Notes: generated by a model not told the origin, from the letters alone. Shown: positions 59,001-59,260, counted from the first letter of the stretch. The stretch is 64,000 nt of DNA from Trichobilharzia regenti (GCA_944472135.2 OX235265.1:88258984-88322983), one strand, 5' to 3'. Program-made: numbers and translations.

Positions 59001-59089
59001 CCAGGTGGGGCATCCTCTGAAATCCAACCGATCATACGACTAGGACCAATGATTTTCGGTGGGTTATCATTTAAATCAAGAATTCGTAC
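2564..59089 (-). CDS. Giant atypical cadherin (Fat/Dachsous-like), internal part, nine exons
   Basis: Joining nine minus-strand exons gives one uninterrupted frame of 975 codons plus one base. It encodes seven full extracellular cadherin repeats (EC1 about residues 11-147, EC2 148-267, EC3 268-375, EC4 376-504, EC5 505-633, EC6 634-744, EC7 745-918) and part of EC8. Seen motifs are linker DxNDN (residues 5-9, 139-143, 367-371, 625-629, 736-740), LDRE-type (103-106, 335-338, 592-595, 702-705) and DxD. Cadherin repeats are extracellular, calcium-stiffened adhesion modules, and long arrays typify Fat, Dachsous and related receptors in cell adhesion and planar polarity. The first and last exons and the membrane/cytoplasmic part lie outside the window, so Fat, Dachsous or another long cadherin cannot be separated. 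Gene span includes introns; exons are listed separately. Confidence 0.9.
2885..3229 (+). mobile_element. LINE-X 3' region, left part (interrupted)
   Basis: 'gtgttacgcatgcctag' corresponds to the VLRMP segment of LINE-X, followed by the usual 'tggtttgacgtagccacgta' block. It is interrupted at 3229 by a solo LTR and resumes at 3741. Confidence 0.7.
3230..3740. mobile_element. Candidate solo LTR with 5-bp target-site duplication
   Basis: 511-bp segment that starts TGTTATGTAC and ends ATATATATCA (TG...CA termini). It is bounded on both sides by CTCCC (3225-3229 and 3741-3745) and splits a LINE-X copy. A near-repeat of its first ten bases lies at 3259, and an (AT)n tract occupies its right end. 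No internal coding sequence remains. The orientation and family (gypsy or BEL) are not determined. Confidence 0.6.
3741..3865 (+). mobile_element. LINE-X 3' terminus, right part
   Basis: Continues the copy from 2885-3229: 'tttgtgtgcttcaaggagtg' and 'gtggcaacttgaattg', ending near 'actcagtcagtcactg', a decayed tandem tail. Confidence 0.65.
4180..4555 (-). mobile_element. SINE-A copy with right-hand inverted end
   Basis: Left part is in minus orientation ('gttagagaaaaccgttgaaa'). The right part ends 'caaattgggacgaaacagct' in plus orientation, so it is probably a fold-back copy. Confidence 0.6.
4560..5523. other. Intronic, A-rich low-complexity sequence
   Basis: CAA/ACA-rich on the plus strand with (AC)n near 4770 and 5110. 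Short open frames here are low-complexity. No feature supported. Confidence 0.6.
5525..6120. mobile_element. SINE-A fold-back pair
   Basis: Left arm (5525-5880) reads as SINE-A on the minus strand with 'gctgtttcgtcctagtttgg'. Right arm (about 5890-6117) reads on the plus strand with 'gaagagtcctaaactagaat' and ends 'cctgatgtcgatccttggtc'. The two outer ends are inverted copies of one another. Confidence 0.65.
6230..6460 (+). mobile_element. SINE-C copy
   Basis: tRNA-like head with 'tggttaaattggcttaagca' and a B-box-like 'ggcctgaatctcg', then 'gtaatacatgaaagacctgc'. Related copies lie at 28390-28530 (minus) and 37405-37560 (plus). Confidence 0.55.
6465..7335. other. Intronic sequence, nothing recognised
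   Basis: AT-rich, with short AC and AAT tracts. No supported feature. Confidence 0.6.
7340..8120 (+). mobile_element. LINE-Y fragment (RT C-terminal region to 3' tail)
   Basis: Broken remains of the reverse-transcriptase C-terminal region ('caagccagtaatgtgcttct', 'atggttcggagacttgcc'). It is followed by the conserved 3' end 'gaagctctatgttccactc' and an (AAT)n-like tail at about 8098-8120. Frameshifted, not functional. Confidence 0.75.
8490..8825 (-). pseudogene. Penelope-like GIY-YIG endonuclease, C-terminal fragment
   Basis: An open minus-strand stretch of about 110 codons reads RRISEHHPTWLSKGQKRSIH near its start and LCVQKKFVQPRSLPWP near its end. I recognise this as the part downstream of the GIY-YIG motif in Penelope-like retroelement endonucleases of flatworms. 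The GIY-YIG motif itself is missing because the fragment is truncated next to the GACT tandem array at 8869. It belongs to a different lineage from the copy at 22-23.5 kb. Confidence 0.6.
8869..8953. repeat. (GACT)n tandem array
   Basis: About 21 perfect GACT units. It abuts the 3' end of a minus-strand LINE-X copy, where other copies have a short CTGT tail, so it is probably an expanded LINE tail. Confidence 0.9.
8954..9640 (-). mobile_element. LINE-X 3' region
   Basis: Begins at its 3' end with 'ttcaacatagaactttgcac' and runs to the region coding the GHV-type end of the reverse transcriptase ('gcatacgtaacacatgtcct'). Decayed, with its 5' part missing. Confidence 0.75.
9800..10279 (-). CDS. 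Cadherin gene exon (EC6-EC7 linker and most of EC7) with Asn and Asp runs
   Basis: 480 nt, 160 codons, phase 0-0. The acceptor is ATATTTTTGTAG and the donor is GTGAGT after AAAATCAAA. It encodes residues 732-891: linker VLDVNDNPPYF (734-744), then EC7 with LNERSPIG (793-800), SASDPDMN (807-814) and a poor match to the IDxxTG region (LGQHDGVLRW, 834-843). Two low-complexity insertions are coded by microsatellites: twelve Asn at 774-785 from an AAT tract, and six Asp at 869-874 from a GAT tract. No LDRE-like motif is visible in EC7. Confidence 0.93.
9851..9868 (-). repeat. Coding GAT microsatellite (six Asp)
   Basis: Six in-frame GAT triplets in the cadherin EC7 region, residues 869-874. Confidence 0.95.
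10118..10153 (-). repeat. Coding AAT microsatellite (twelve Asn)
   Basis: Twelve in-frame AAT triplets on the coding strand between Pro773 and Lys786 of the cadherin fragment. The tract is uninterrupted, so length variation between alleles would change the number of Asn without a frameshift. Confidence 0.95.
10280..11105. other. Intronic sequence, nothing recognised
   Basis: Part of the intron between exons 9800-10279 and 11712-11903. No repeat family or gene supported. Confidence 0.55.
11110..11350 (+). mobile_element. SINE-B copy
   Basis: A degraded tRNA-like head, then 'aggtcgggcgtgaggttagc' and the LINE-Y-like 3' end 'gcttgaagccctaagttcca'. Confidence 0.65.
11470..11690 (+). mobile_element. 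SINE-B copy
   Basis: tRNA-like head with 'tggcggtagaatgctcgcca' and B box 'ggttcgagtcccg', and 3' end 'cttcaagccctatgttccag' followed by 'gtaagggaatgaaaat'. It lies a few bases from the donor of exon 11712-11903. Confidence 0.7.
11712..11903 (-). CDS. Cadherin gene exon (core of EC6)
   Basis: 192 nt, 64 codons, phase 0-0. The acceptor is a pyrimidine-rich CTTTTGCAG and the donor is GTGAGT after CCATTATAT. It encodes residues 668-731: IKYSLE (668-673), CDPETGEVF (689-697), PLDFEVVREY (701-710, the LDRE-equivalent) and AIASDLTANP (714-723). These follow the usual order of a cadherin repeat. The frame stays open for a few codons past the donor into the intron; the donor was chosen because the next exon supplies the expected VLDVNDN linker. 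Confidence 0.92.
12150..12400 (-). mobile_element. LINE-X 3' end, heavily decayed
   Basis: 'gttgcaacatagacctttgc' matches the 3' terminus of other LINE-X copies. The rest is diverged and carries a G run near 12315. Confidence 0.5.
12424..13070 (-). mobile_element. LINE-X 3' region
   Basis: CTGT-type tail at 12424-12450, then 'ttcaacatagaactttgcac', 'ggatttcattgactaatgaa' and the reverse-transcriptase C-terminal end. The copy is in the same arrangement as at 8954 and 60146. Confidence 0.75.
13075..14690. other. Intronic AT-rich sequence with simple repeats
   Basis: Includes (ATT)n at about 13871-13899 and (CA)n at about 14321-14346. Nothing else recognised. Confidence 0.6.
14700..15677 (-). 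mobile_element. LINE-Y reverse transcriptase, 3' half
   Basis: Minus-strand frames read QGCLLSPMIF (a conserved RT block) and LDDLNFADD (catalytic FADD), then ICLISHKVEDMKVKSNKLAE, and further on RKKWRWIGHTLRR. These are hallmarks of RTE-type non-LTR reverse transcriptases. The 3' end carries the 'ggaacatagggcttcag' motif next to an AT tail at 14692-14712. Frames are broken. Its 5' boundary is fused to a SINE-B head at 15678. Confidence 0.8.
15678..15840 (-). mobile_element. SINE-B head fused to LINE-Y
   Basis: Reverse complement has a tRNA-like head ('gtggcatagcgactatgacg', B box 'gagttcgatcccc') and the SINE-B middle up to 'aacactgctac'. It switches directly into LINE-Y coding sequence instead of the SINE-B tail. 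Confidence 0.7.
15925..16010 (+). mobile_element. SINE-B 3' end fragment
   Basis: 'gaaatctcaatcttaaagta' and 'gttccactggggacgcaagg' match the shared SINE-B/LINE-Y end. Confidence 0.5.
16010..16185 (-). repeat. Unclassified repeat R5
   Basis: Shares 'gttgcagatatgccctgttg' and 'actgatgagtacca' with 63290-63365. Same family as 1400-1720. Confidence 0.5.
16190..16400 (+). mobile_element. SINE-B copy, degenerate head
   Basis: Recognisable 3' half: 'aactccccttcgtaagaagg', 'gaaacttcagagcttgaggc', 'ttcggaatgcagagg'. Confidence 0.55.
16770..17010. mobile_element. SINE-A fold-back pair
   Basis: The left end 'gatttcatcatgagctgacg' and the right end 'cgtcagctcatgatgaaatc' are perfect inverted copies. 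Between them are a minus arm with 'tttgggactcttcag' and a plus arm with a tRNA-like 'tggcttaatggtttacaagc'. Confidence 0.75.
17090..18115 (+). mobile_element. LINE-Y reverse transcriptase fragment
   Basis: Plus-strand frames read QQGCLLSPMMFLI and, further on, DLCLVSHKLGRMQAETNKLS, the same RT blocks as at 15.5 kb. The 3' end near 18098 has 'ccaagggaataaca'. Many stops and frameshifts, and an inserted (ACT)n tract near 17550. Confidence 0.75.
18243..18371 (-). CDS. Cadherin gene exon (EC5-EC6 linker and start of EC6)
   Basis: 129 nt, 43 codons, symmetrical phase 0-0. The acceptor is TTTTGCCAG and the donor is GGACAG/GTTAGT. It encodes residues 625-667, beginning with the calcium linker DVNDVSPVF (625-633) and then EC6 strands with SVLENVPIG (641-649) and KANDPDSG (656-663). 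All calcium motifs are present. It was found by reading the intron sequence, being too short to stand out as a long open frame. Its start and end match its neighbours exactly in phase and in cadherin pattern. Confidence 0.9.
18470..18770. mobile_element. SINE-A fold-back pair
   Basis: Left end 'gagttgatcacagattgata' is mirrored by the right end 'tatcaatccgtgatcaactt'. The middle has a minus-strand B box ('ggttcgaaccc' in reverse) and a plus arm 'tccaaactaggatgaaacag'. Confidence 0.7.
18775..19415. other. Intronic sequence, nothing recognised
   Basis: AT-rich. Short CA repeats near 19085. No supported feature. Confidence 0.55.
19735..19830 (-). mobile_element. Sm-alpha SINE, 3' end fragment
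   Basis: 'attgattggtttgaccgaaa' and 'ttgatatataggctcctagt' align with the 3' part of the Sm-alpha copy at 45.9-46.2 kb. Confidence 0.55.
19860..20150 (+). mobile_element. Sm-alpha-type SINE with hammerhead relic
   Basis: tRNA-like head with A-box-like 'tggcccatatggtttagcag' and B-box-like 'gggttggagtctc', then a hammerhead ribozyme region, then 'gattccgctgctagtcacca' and the 3' body. Sm-alpha SINEs of schistosomes are known to encode hammerhead ribozymes. It ends about 90 bp from the exon at 20242-20363. Confidence 0.75.
19961..20019 (+). ncRNA. Hammerhead ribozyme relic (Sm-alpha), core boxes intact
   Basis: CTGATGA at 19978-19984 and GAAA at 19999-20002 are intact. Stem II between them ('acccaaaataaggc') is weakened, with an A/C first pair. 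Stem I has a four-base insertion before the core. Probably inactive or weak. Self-cleavage is known for the family, not shown for this copy. Confidence 0.6.
20242..20363 (-). CDS. Cadherin gene exon (C-terminal part of EC5)
   Basis: 122 nt. The first two bases complete Gly584 (the split codon of NTG), giving FNTGIVRVSG across a 22-kb intron. The acceptor is TATTTGTCAG and the donor is GTAAGTG after AATATAACC. It encodes residues 584-624, including IDYEMASHY (592-600, the LDRE-equivalent) and LEVIDTQTS (604-612). It ends in phase 0 just before the DVNDV linker, which is on the next exon. The phase match across so long an intron, together with the NTG motif rebuilt at the junction, is strong evidence that no coding exon is missing between the two. 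Confidence 0.9.
20820..21190. mobile_element. SINE-A fold-back pair with two tRNA-like heads
   Basis: Minus arm 20820-20975 and plus arm about 21005-21190. The plus arm has A box 'tggcttaatggtctacaagc', B box 'gggttcgagcc' and hammerhead-like block 21085-21114. Outer ends 'catcatgaactgatatcggt' and 'accgatgtcagttcatgatg' mirror each other. Confidence 0.75.
21440..21910. mobile_element. SINE-A fold-back pair
   Basis: Left end 'aatttcatcacagattgatg' in minus orientation, with the body 'ttaagtcactaggacactat'. The right part returns in plus orientation ('gatcccagtggtcaatggtc') and ends 'caatccgtaatcaaacttg'. Confidence 0.6.
21935..22570 (-). pseudogene. Penelope-like element, inverted partial copy (endonuclease and 3' end)
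   Basis: Minus-strand reading gives CNGCEKHYIGQIGRRPL and RLRIHEHKLAVKRHDIHF (GIY-YIG endonuclease), then HTDNYGHQFNWDN, the conserved C-terminal block of Penelope-like endonucleases. It is a near-identical mirror of 23022-23550 and is truncated just inside the endonuclease. It contains about 90 bp near 22017-22107 that the right copy lacks. Such partial inverted copies are a known arrangement of Penelope-like elements. Confidence 0.8.
22625..23555 (+). pseudogene. Penelope-like element fragment (RT end, GIY-YIG endonuclease, 3' end)
   Basis: Plus-strand frames read YNSNNPITHKGN, then IFQKIGYPRSPIKRH and IALPYIKDI (the end of the Penelope-like reverse transcriptase), a linker KPTKSLHSALCQPKDSTAKE, and IYKINCNDCEKHYIGQIGRR with HEHKLAVKRYD, the GIY-YIG nuclease. 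The last block HTDNYGHQFNWDN follows in another frame. At least two frameshifts and an in-frame stop at 22893-22895 show it is dead. It is 5' truncated, lacking the RT catalytic core. Confidence 0.85.
23560..25125. other. Intronic AT-rich sequence with simple repeats
   Basis: Short (TA)n near 24205-24231, CAA and GTA runs, a G run near 24520, and one perfect hairpin listed separately. No gene supported. Confidence 0.6.
24744..24780. repeat. Perfect 11-bp inverted repeat
   Basis: GAAAGTGTTTT at 24744-24754 is mirrored by AAAACACTTTC at 24770-24780 with a 15-nt loop. It stands alone in a simple-sequence region. Function unknown. Confidence 0.85.
25130..25310 (-). mobile_element. SINE-B copy
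   Basis: 'gcagcgaggttgctagc', a central C run, and a tRNA-like head in reverse: 'ggagtcggaccccaaattac'. Confidence 0.6.
25315..25875. other. Intronic sequence, nothing recognised
   Basis: A-rich low-complexity sequence. No supported feature. Confidence 0.55.
25880..26200 (+). repeat. Unclassified repeat R6
   Basis: Shares blocks with 31380-31660, 47440-47760 and, inverted, 54240-54490 ('ccatgggaatgcagctcctg', 'gacgctgctccgctgccttg'). More GC-rich than its surroundings. Class unknown, possibly part of a retroelement untranslated region. Confidence 0.5.
26230..26620 (+). mobile_element. LINE-X 3' region, decayed
   Basis: Weak but ordered matches to LINE-X: 'gttttagcataccatgtggg', 'aatcgttgtcaatggtgctg', 'ctgtacaaagttttatgttg'. 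Confidence 0.5.
26835..27108 (+). repeat. Unclassified repeat R7, left part
   Basis: Matches the reverse complement of 34566-34850. It resumes at 27508 after a LINE-X insertion flanked by an 11-bp duplication. Confidence 0.65.
27109..27507 (-). mobile_element. LINE-X copy inserted in R7
   Basis: Starts with its (CTGT)n tail and 'ttcgacatggaactttgcgc' and ends at 'gaccgccgctagcttttgtc'. It is flanked by cctctcaagag (27098-27108) and cctctccagag (27508-27518), a target-site duplication with one mismatch. The uninterrupted site survives at 34555-34565. Confidence 0.8.
27508..27625 (+). repeat. Unclassified repeat R7, right part
   Basis: 'gtagcccaagttttaagcag' and upstream sequence match the reverse complement of 34440-34565. 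Confidence 0.65.
27630..28385. other. Intronic sequence, nothing recognised
   Basis: AT-rich. No supported feature. Confidence 0.55.
28390..28530 (-). mobile_element. SINE-C copy
   Basis: Reverse complement has 'gacttaaaacactcgacttt' and the B-box-like 'gggtccgagtccc'. Confidence 0.55.
28540..29040 (+). pseudogene. Penelope-like endonuclease, highly decayed
   Basis: Ordered remnants across several frames: NTVYKRSITTT where IYKINCNDC lies in the 23-kb copy, CIEKHTLAFKRN for HEHKLAVKR, and MQTTTDTNS for HTDNYGHQF. Far older than the inverted pair. Confidence 0.5.
29045..29640 (-). mobile_element. LINE-Y 3' region
   Basis: AAT tail (in reverse) at 29060-29075, then 'gaacatagggcttcaacaac' and 'gatcttcagtatggagccag'. 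Frames broken. Confidence 0.75.
29645..29750 (+). mobile_element. SINE-B 3' end fragment
   Basis: 'gaaacttcaaagcttaaagc' and 'attcggtagacaaaggaatg' match the SINE-B end. Confidence 0.5.
29785..30530. mobile_element. SINE-A fold-back pair split by LINE-X
   Basis: Left arm 29785-30048, right arm 30375-30530 ending 'acggatgttcacttatgatc'. The halves join in the middle of the tRNA-like head once LINE-X is removed. Confidence 0.6.
30049..30374 (+). mobile_element. LINE-X copy inserted in SINE-A
   Basis: Starts 'acagttggtctaagccacg' (5' truncated) and ends in a CAGA tail. Flanked by agatcctaca (30039-30048) and agatcctgca (30375-30384), a target-site duplication with one mismatch. Confidence 0.75.
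30535..31375. other. Intronic sequence, nothing recognised
   Basis: AT-rich. No supported feature. Confidence 0.55.
31380..31660 (+). repeat. Unclassified repeat R6
   Basis: 'caaccatagaaacatagctc', 'ctgacgtcgctctactgcc' and 'tatggtctgagtgtcagg' correspond to blocks in 25880-26200. Confidence 0.5.
32120..32690 (+). mobile_element. LINE-Y 3' region
   Basis: 'ctggctccatactgaagatg', 'gagaaaatggagatggattg', and the end 'gttccatttggaacccaagg' with an (AAT)n tail at about 32668-32682. Confidence 0.75.
32754..32823. repeat. (TA)n microsatellite
   Basis: About 70 bp of nearly perfect TA repeat. Confidence 0.95.
32825..34065. other. Intronic low-complexity sequence
   Basis: Contains CA runs, a (CCCCA)n tract near 33506-33530, and GA runs near 33790. 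No gene supported. Confidence 0.6.
34070..34435 (-). mobile_element. LINE-Y 3' end
   Basis: 'cccttgggttccatttggaa' next to an ATT tail, through 'gatcttcagtatggagctag'. Confidence 0.7.
34440..34850 (-). repeat. Unclassified repeat R7, uninterrupted copy
   Basis: Reverse complement aligns with 26835-27108 plus 27508-27625 and contains the empty LINE-X target ctctggagagg at 34555-34565. Confidence 0.65.
35205..35842 (+). repeat. Unclassified GC-richer repeat R8 with (AAGT)n tail
   Basis: About 620 bp of clearly higher GC, from 'ggatggtcgggggtgggtgc' to 'gatagccgaagtaaagtaag', ending in AAGT repeats (about 35822-35842). A tandem-repeat tail is typical of non-LTR retroelement 3' ends. No coding domain identified. 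Only copy in the window. Confidence 0.5.
35925..36540 (-). mobile_element. LINE-Y 3' half
   Basis: 'tggaagaacatagggcctca' at its 3' end, then the reverse-transcriptase C-terminal region (antisense 'gttgaaaatccgagtcttat') and 'gatgcttcccaggtaggtga'. Confidence 0.75.
36550..36830 (+). mobile_element. SINE-B copy
   Basis: Decayed head 'atggtttagatgttaaacac', then 'aaggttgggcgtgaggctaa' and 'actcggaacgcaagggagtt'. It abuts a minus-strand LINE-Y copy. Confidence 0.65.
36835..37400. other. Intronic sequence, nothing recognised
   Basis: AT-rich. No supported feature. Confidence 0.55.
37405..37560 (+). mobile_element. SINE-C copy
   Basis: B-box-like 'ctttcaaatccc', then 'accgtcagtcattatatac' and 'tggtacatgaaagacctaag'. 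Confidence 0.5.
37650..38010 (-). mobile_element. SINE-A copy
   Basis: 'gatcaccgattgatatcagt', 'accgtttcgtcccagttagt' and the 3' body 'agaactccagggcagcttca'. Confidence 0.55.
38020..38230 (-). mobile_element. SINE-A copy, truncated
   Basis: 'gttggagagtactggacagt' and B box in reverse 'gggatcgaaaccc'. It follows the previous copy in the same orientation. Confidence 0.55.
38260..39765. other. Intronic low-complexity sequence
   Basis: TTAA, CT, GAT and AAT simple tracts. No gene supported. Confidence 0.6.
39770..40345. mobile_element. SINE-A fold-back pair and adjoining SINE-A body
   Basis: Outer ends 'gaatttcatcatgagctgaa' and 'agatcatgatgaaatcttgt' are inverted copies. Minus-strand tRNA-like head near 39886-39945. 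Plus arm 'caaactaggacgaaacacc'. A further body fragment lies at about 40215-40345. Confidence 0.7.
40350..40950. other. Intronic sequence, nothing recognised
   Basis: Contains (GT)n at about 40443-40461. No supported feature. Confidence 0.55.
40960..41490 (+). mobile_element. LINE-Y 3' region
   Basis: 'acttggcgggcgggtcacaa', 'gaagaaagtgatggagatgg', 'gaagccctatgttccaccag' and 'aacccaagggaacaatagta' with an AAT tail. One of the cleaner 3' ends in the window. Confidence 0.8.
41930..42110 (-). mobile_element. SINE-B copy
   Basis: Reverse complement has a tRNA-like head ('ggttcagcggtagaatggtc', 'ctggggtttgactcctg') and the middle block. The tail is not clear. Confidence 0.6.
42330..42425 (+). 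mobile_element. LINE-Y or SINE-B 3' terminus
   Basis: 'aaagccatatgttccacaca' and 'gaaccaaagggaagtaataa' with an AAT tail. Too short to assign to one family. It ends about 90 bp from the exon at 42518. Confidence 0.55.
42518..43007 (-). CDS. Cadherin gene exon (rest of EC4, most of EC5)
   Basis: 490 nt, phase 0 start after TTTTTTTCAG and phase 1 end before GTATGT. It encodes residues 421-583 plus the first base of Gly584. It opens with VTATDKDDGINGT, the calcium-binding DxD and DxNDN-partner loop of EC4. EC4 has neither LDRE (SDWTGRQIE instead, 467-475) nor DxNDN (AENGPQF, 498-504). EC5 starts with SVLESAPIG (512-520) but has AIGIDIG (528-534) where DxD is expected. An insertion at about 545-572 lengthens EC5. 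The opposite strand is open for 120 codons here, but that frame shows no family features and is treated as a shadow. Confidence 0.92.
43020..43930. other. Intronic sequence with simple repeats
   Basis: (CA)n at about 43331-43364 and a small LINE-Y-like end at 43378-43420 ('tcccaagtagaacataagac'). Otherwise nothing recognised. Confidence 0.5.
43939..44005. repeat. (TA)n microsatellite
   Basis: 67 bp of TA repeat. Confidence 0.95.
44140..44440 (-). pseudogene. LTR retrotransposon integrase C-terminal fragment (gypsy-like)
   Basis: A minus-strand frame of about 96 codons contains LLPKWEGLYMVTVRWGHVYT. It resembles the GPY/F module that follows the integrase core in gypsy-type polyproteins (K-W-x-G-P-Y pattern, here G-L-Y), preceded by TAYDSVKRNTGEYAPG. 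No other pol domain is present. Family not determined. Confidence 0.55.
44600..45325. other. Intronic sequence, nothing recognised
   Basis: No supported feature. Confidence 0.5.
45330..45760. mobile_element. SINE-A fold-back pair split by SINE-B
   Basis: Left end 'gatttcataatgagctgata', right end resumes at 45717 as 'ctgatgtcagctcaggataa'. The tRNA-like middle is deleted, leaving two short inverted arms (45330-45415 and 45425-45483). Confidence 0.65.
45484..45716 (-). mobile_element. SINE-B, complete copy with target-site duplication
   Basis: Reverse complement has head 'gtggcacagcggttaggacg', B box 'gggttcgatcccc', middle 'ggttgggcatggggctagca', and 3' end 'cttgaagccctatgtaccac' followed by an A-rich tail. 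It is flanked by cttacctgatgtca (45470-45483) and cttactgatgtca (45717-45729). It links the tRNA-like head pieces and the LINE-Y-like tails seen elsewhere into one family. Confidence 0.8.
45910..46205 (-). mobile_element. Sm-alpha SINE, near complete
   Basis: Reverse complement has head 'aaggtctagtggataacgct', hammerhead region, 'gattccgttgctagtcaata' and 3' body 'ggcgatatatcaacagagtt'. Best-preserved Sm-alpha copy here. Confidence 0.8.
46050..46100 (-). ncRNA. Hammerhead ribozyme relic (Sm-alpha), mutated core
   Basis: Reads ATCCAG, then ACGACGA in place of CTGATGA, a distorted stem II, and GAAATGCGCATC intact. Core changes predict no self-cleavage. Confidence 0.6.
46215..46370 (+). mobile_element. 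Sm-alpha SINE, 5'-truncated copy
   Basis: Lacks most of the tRNA-like head, keeps the hammerhead and 'gattccactgctgattatca'. It is head-to-head with the minus copy ending near 46205. Confidence 0.7.
46271..46323 (+). ncRNA. Hammerhead ribozyme relic (Sm-alpha), stems intact
   Basis: Stem I ATCCAG (46274-46279) pairs with CTGGAT (46316-46321), stem II GTCC (46287-46290) with GGAC (46297-46300), and GAAA is at 46301-46304. The core begins ATGATGA instead of CTGATGA, so the essential first C (C3) is lost. The expected cleavage triplet is also changed. Confidence 0.7.
46375..46785. other. Intronic sequence, nothing recognised
   Basis: No supported feature. Confidence 0.5.
46790..47230 (-). mobile_element. 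LINE-Y 3' end
   Basis: 'gagtagaacatgagttcaac' next to an ATT tail, with the body in antisense ('gggatcttcagcgtggagcc'). Confidence 0.65.
47440..47760 (+). repeat. Unclassified repeat R6
   Basis: 'gtatacatgggctccagaat' matches 'ggtacatgggctccagtatc' of the copy at 25880. An AAT tract follows at 47764-47790. Confidence 0.5.
47795..48210. other. Intronic sequence, simple repeats
   Basis: (CA)n near 47950 and a TTAG tract at about 48199-48214. Nothing else. Confidence 0.55.
48215..48490. mobile_element. SINE-A fold-back pair with hammerhead-like block
   Basis: Minus arm has GAAAC (antisense at 48279-48283) and CTGATGA (antisense at 48302-48308). Plus arm has the tRNA-like 'gttctgtgttcgaaacctag' and 'caagactacaacgaaacagt'. 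It lies 110 bp from exon 48604-48949. Confidence 0.7.
48604..48949 (-). CDS. Cadherin gene exon (rest of EC3, start of EC4)
   Basis: 346 nt. The acceptor TTATCTTTTAG is good, the first base completes Arg305, and the donor is GTAAGT after TTTAGA. It encodes residues 305-420, with TGSVFATG (321-328), an intact LDREM (335-339), VRDAQNR (349-355) and LIDINDNRPEF (365-375), so the EC3-EC4 junction is a canonical calcium site on the EC3 side. EC4 begins at IGLPYY and is followed by a Ser/Asn-rich stretch (387-417) that is longer than usual for strands A to B. The exon ends in phase 0 at ANRFR and joins to VTATDKDDG, restoring the A-x-D-x-D pattern expected of EC4. Confidence 0.92.
48950..50155. other. 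Intronic sequence, nothing recognised
   Basis: Short GT/CA tracts and a duplicated 'cataatggtgggg' near 49190 and 49303. No gene supported. Confidence 0.5.
50160..51235. mobile_element. SINE-A fold-back pair split by LINE-X
   Basis: Left end 'tttgataacgagttgacacc'. Minus-strand head near 50270-50335, plus-strand head near 50420-50470 ('gggttcgaaccccagcagtg'). The right end resumes after LINE-X at 51184 with 'ctgtaaccaattaaatccct'. Confidence 0.65.
50564..51183 (+). mobile_element. LINE-X copy inserted in SINE-A
   Basis: From 'atccgactatcaaccaaagg' to a CAGA tail. Flanked by tctatgac at 50556-50563 and 51184-51191. It covers the reverse-transcriptase C-terminal region, broken by frameshifts. 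Confidence 0.8.
51240..52135. other. Intronic sequence, nothing recognised
   Basis: Simple (CTAC)n near 51925 and (GT)n near 52075. No gene supported. Confidence 0.55.
52140..52700 (-). mobile_element. LINE-X 3' region, old
   Basis: 'atttcaacgtagaatttagg', 'tgagaacggtcttgaacaat' and 'tttgaccaccacacctaact' are in LINE-X order but strongly diverged. Confidence 0.5.
52705..53138. other. Intronic sequence, nothing recognised
   Basis: No supported feature. Confidence 0.5.
53140..53435. mobile_element. SINE-A fold-back pair
   Basis: Ends 'gatttcatcatgagctgact' and 'gttagctcatgatgaaatcc' are inverted copies. Minus-strand tRNA-like head at 53250-53320 ('gaggttcgaacc'), plus arm 'aaactaggacgaaacagctg'. 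Confidence 0.75.
53609..53982 (-). CDS. Cadherin gene exon (rest of EC2, start of EC3)
   Basis: 374 nt, starting in phase 0 after a purine-rich acceptor (ATATAAAAG) and ending with two bases of a codon at TACAG/GTGAGT. It encodes residues 181-304 and two thirds of Arg305. It begins VHYYLVGGDG and contains FTLDENTGLLRV (194-205), typical of the cadherin beta-strand pattern. EC2 then departs from the family: there is no LDRE and no DxNDN where the EC2-EC3 linker should be (about 254-266). EC3 starts at LILDPVDG. A longer open frame in another minus-strand register overlaps this exon but lacks cadherin motifs. The weak polypyrimidine tract makes the acceptor the least certain boundary, although phase and protein continuity support it. 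Confidence 0.88.
54240..54490 (-). repeat. Unclassified repeat R6
   Basis: Inverted relative to 31380-31660: 'gcattgccatggattctagt' and 'ggatccataaggcagtggtg' match its middle. Confidence 0.5.
54495..55085. other. Intronic sequence, nothing recognised
   Basis: GA tract near 55017. No supported feature. Confidence 0.5.
55090..55430 (-). pseudogene. Penelope-like GIY-YIG endonuclease, decayed (second lineage)
   Basis: Minus-strand reading gives YEFTCICGSSYIGRIEEKD, a C-x-C-G-x-x-YIGR form of the GIY-YIG region, followed by broken sequence. Distinct from the CNDCEKHYIG type at 23 kb. Stops and frameshifts throughout. Confidence 0.55.
55570..56880 (-). mobile_element. LINE-Y, longest reverse-transcriptase fragment
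   Basis: Minus-strand frames give, in order, SLNKAWNGSHLSIS (RT block), SYEVKTGVR, ICMISHKVEDMQVKSNKSAE, ETTSFTYLGNIVSTTGGSDE, KARQAFITLKSVLRSTTLR and the 3' end with 'agaacatggggcttcag' beside an ATT tail. It matches an RTE-type reverse transcriptase from the palm to the C-terminus. 5' truncated, frames broken. Confidence 0.85.
56885..57395. other. Intronic sequence, nothing recognised
   Basis: AT-rich. No supported feature. Confidence 0.5.
57400..58110 (+). mobile_element. LINE-X 3' region with tail
   Basis: Carries 'tgaaatggttaggacatgtg' (coding a WLGHV-like end), 'gtggtcaaaccaaaacatgg' and the terminus 'gtacaaagttgtatagtgaa' with a CAGA tail. Frames broken. Confidence 0.75.
58370..58460 (+). 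mobile_element. SINE-B 3' end fragment
   Basis: 'gccaccgcggctactggaaa' and 'gttgcactaggaatgcggga'. It ends 90 bp before exon 58550-59089. Confidence 0.5.
58550..59089 (-). CDS. Cadherin gene, first exon in window (EC1 and start of EC2)
   Basis: 540 nt, 180 codons, phase 0 at both ends. The acceptor is a CCATAG before GTACGAATTC and the donor is GTAAGT after a GACTCG. It opens with the linker of the preceding repeat (LDLNDNPP, residues 4-11), so at least one more EC exon lies beyond 59,089. It then encodes all of EC1: ISEDAPPG (23-30), AIDFD (58-62), IDNSTG (87-92), LLDREM (102-107), VSDSGKP (117-123), DVNDSPP (139-145). It ends inside EC2 at AEDPDLNDS. All calcium ligands of the EC1-EC2 junction are present. 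The reading continues as VHYYLVGGDG in the next exon, a perfect cadherin sequence. Confidence 0.93.
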
Positions 59090-59256
59090 CTATGGAACAA
59101 GAGGACAACAAACACATAGTGGATATATATATTGATGAACATGAAAAATCTACATTAATTACAAAAACAGTTGTATTATAGAACCAAGAAAAAAAATGCT
59201 ACAATATCAAAACAAATGCGAAGAAGATACAAGCTGAAAAACATGCATACAATAAA

Positions 59257-59260
<4 letters not shown>

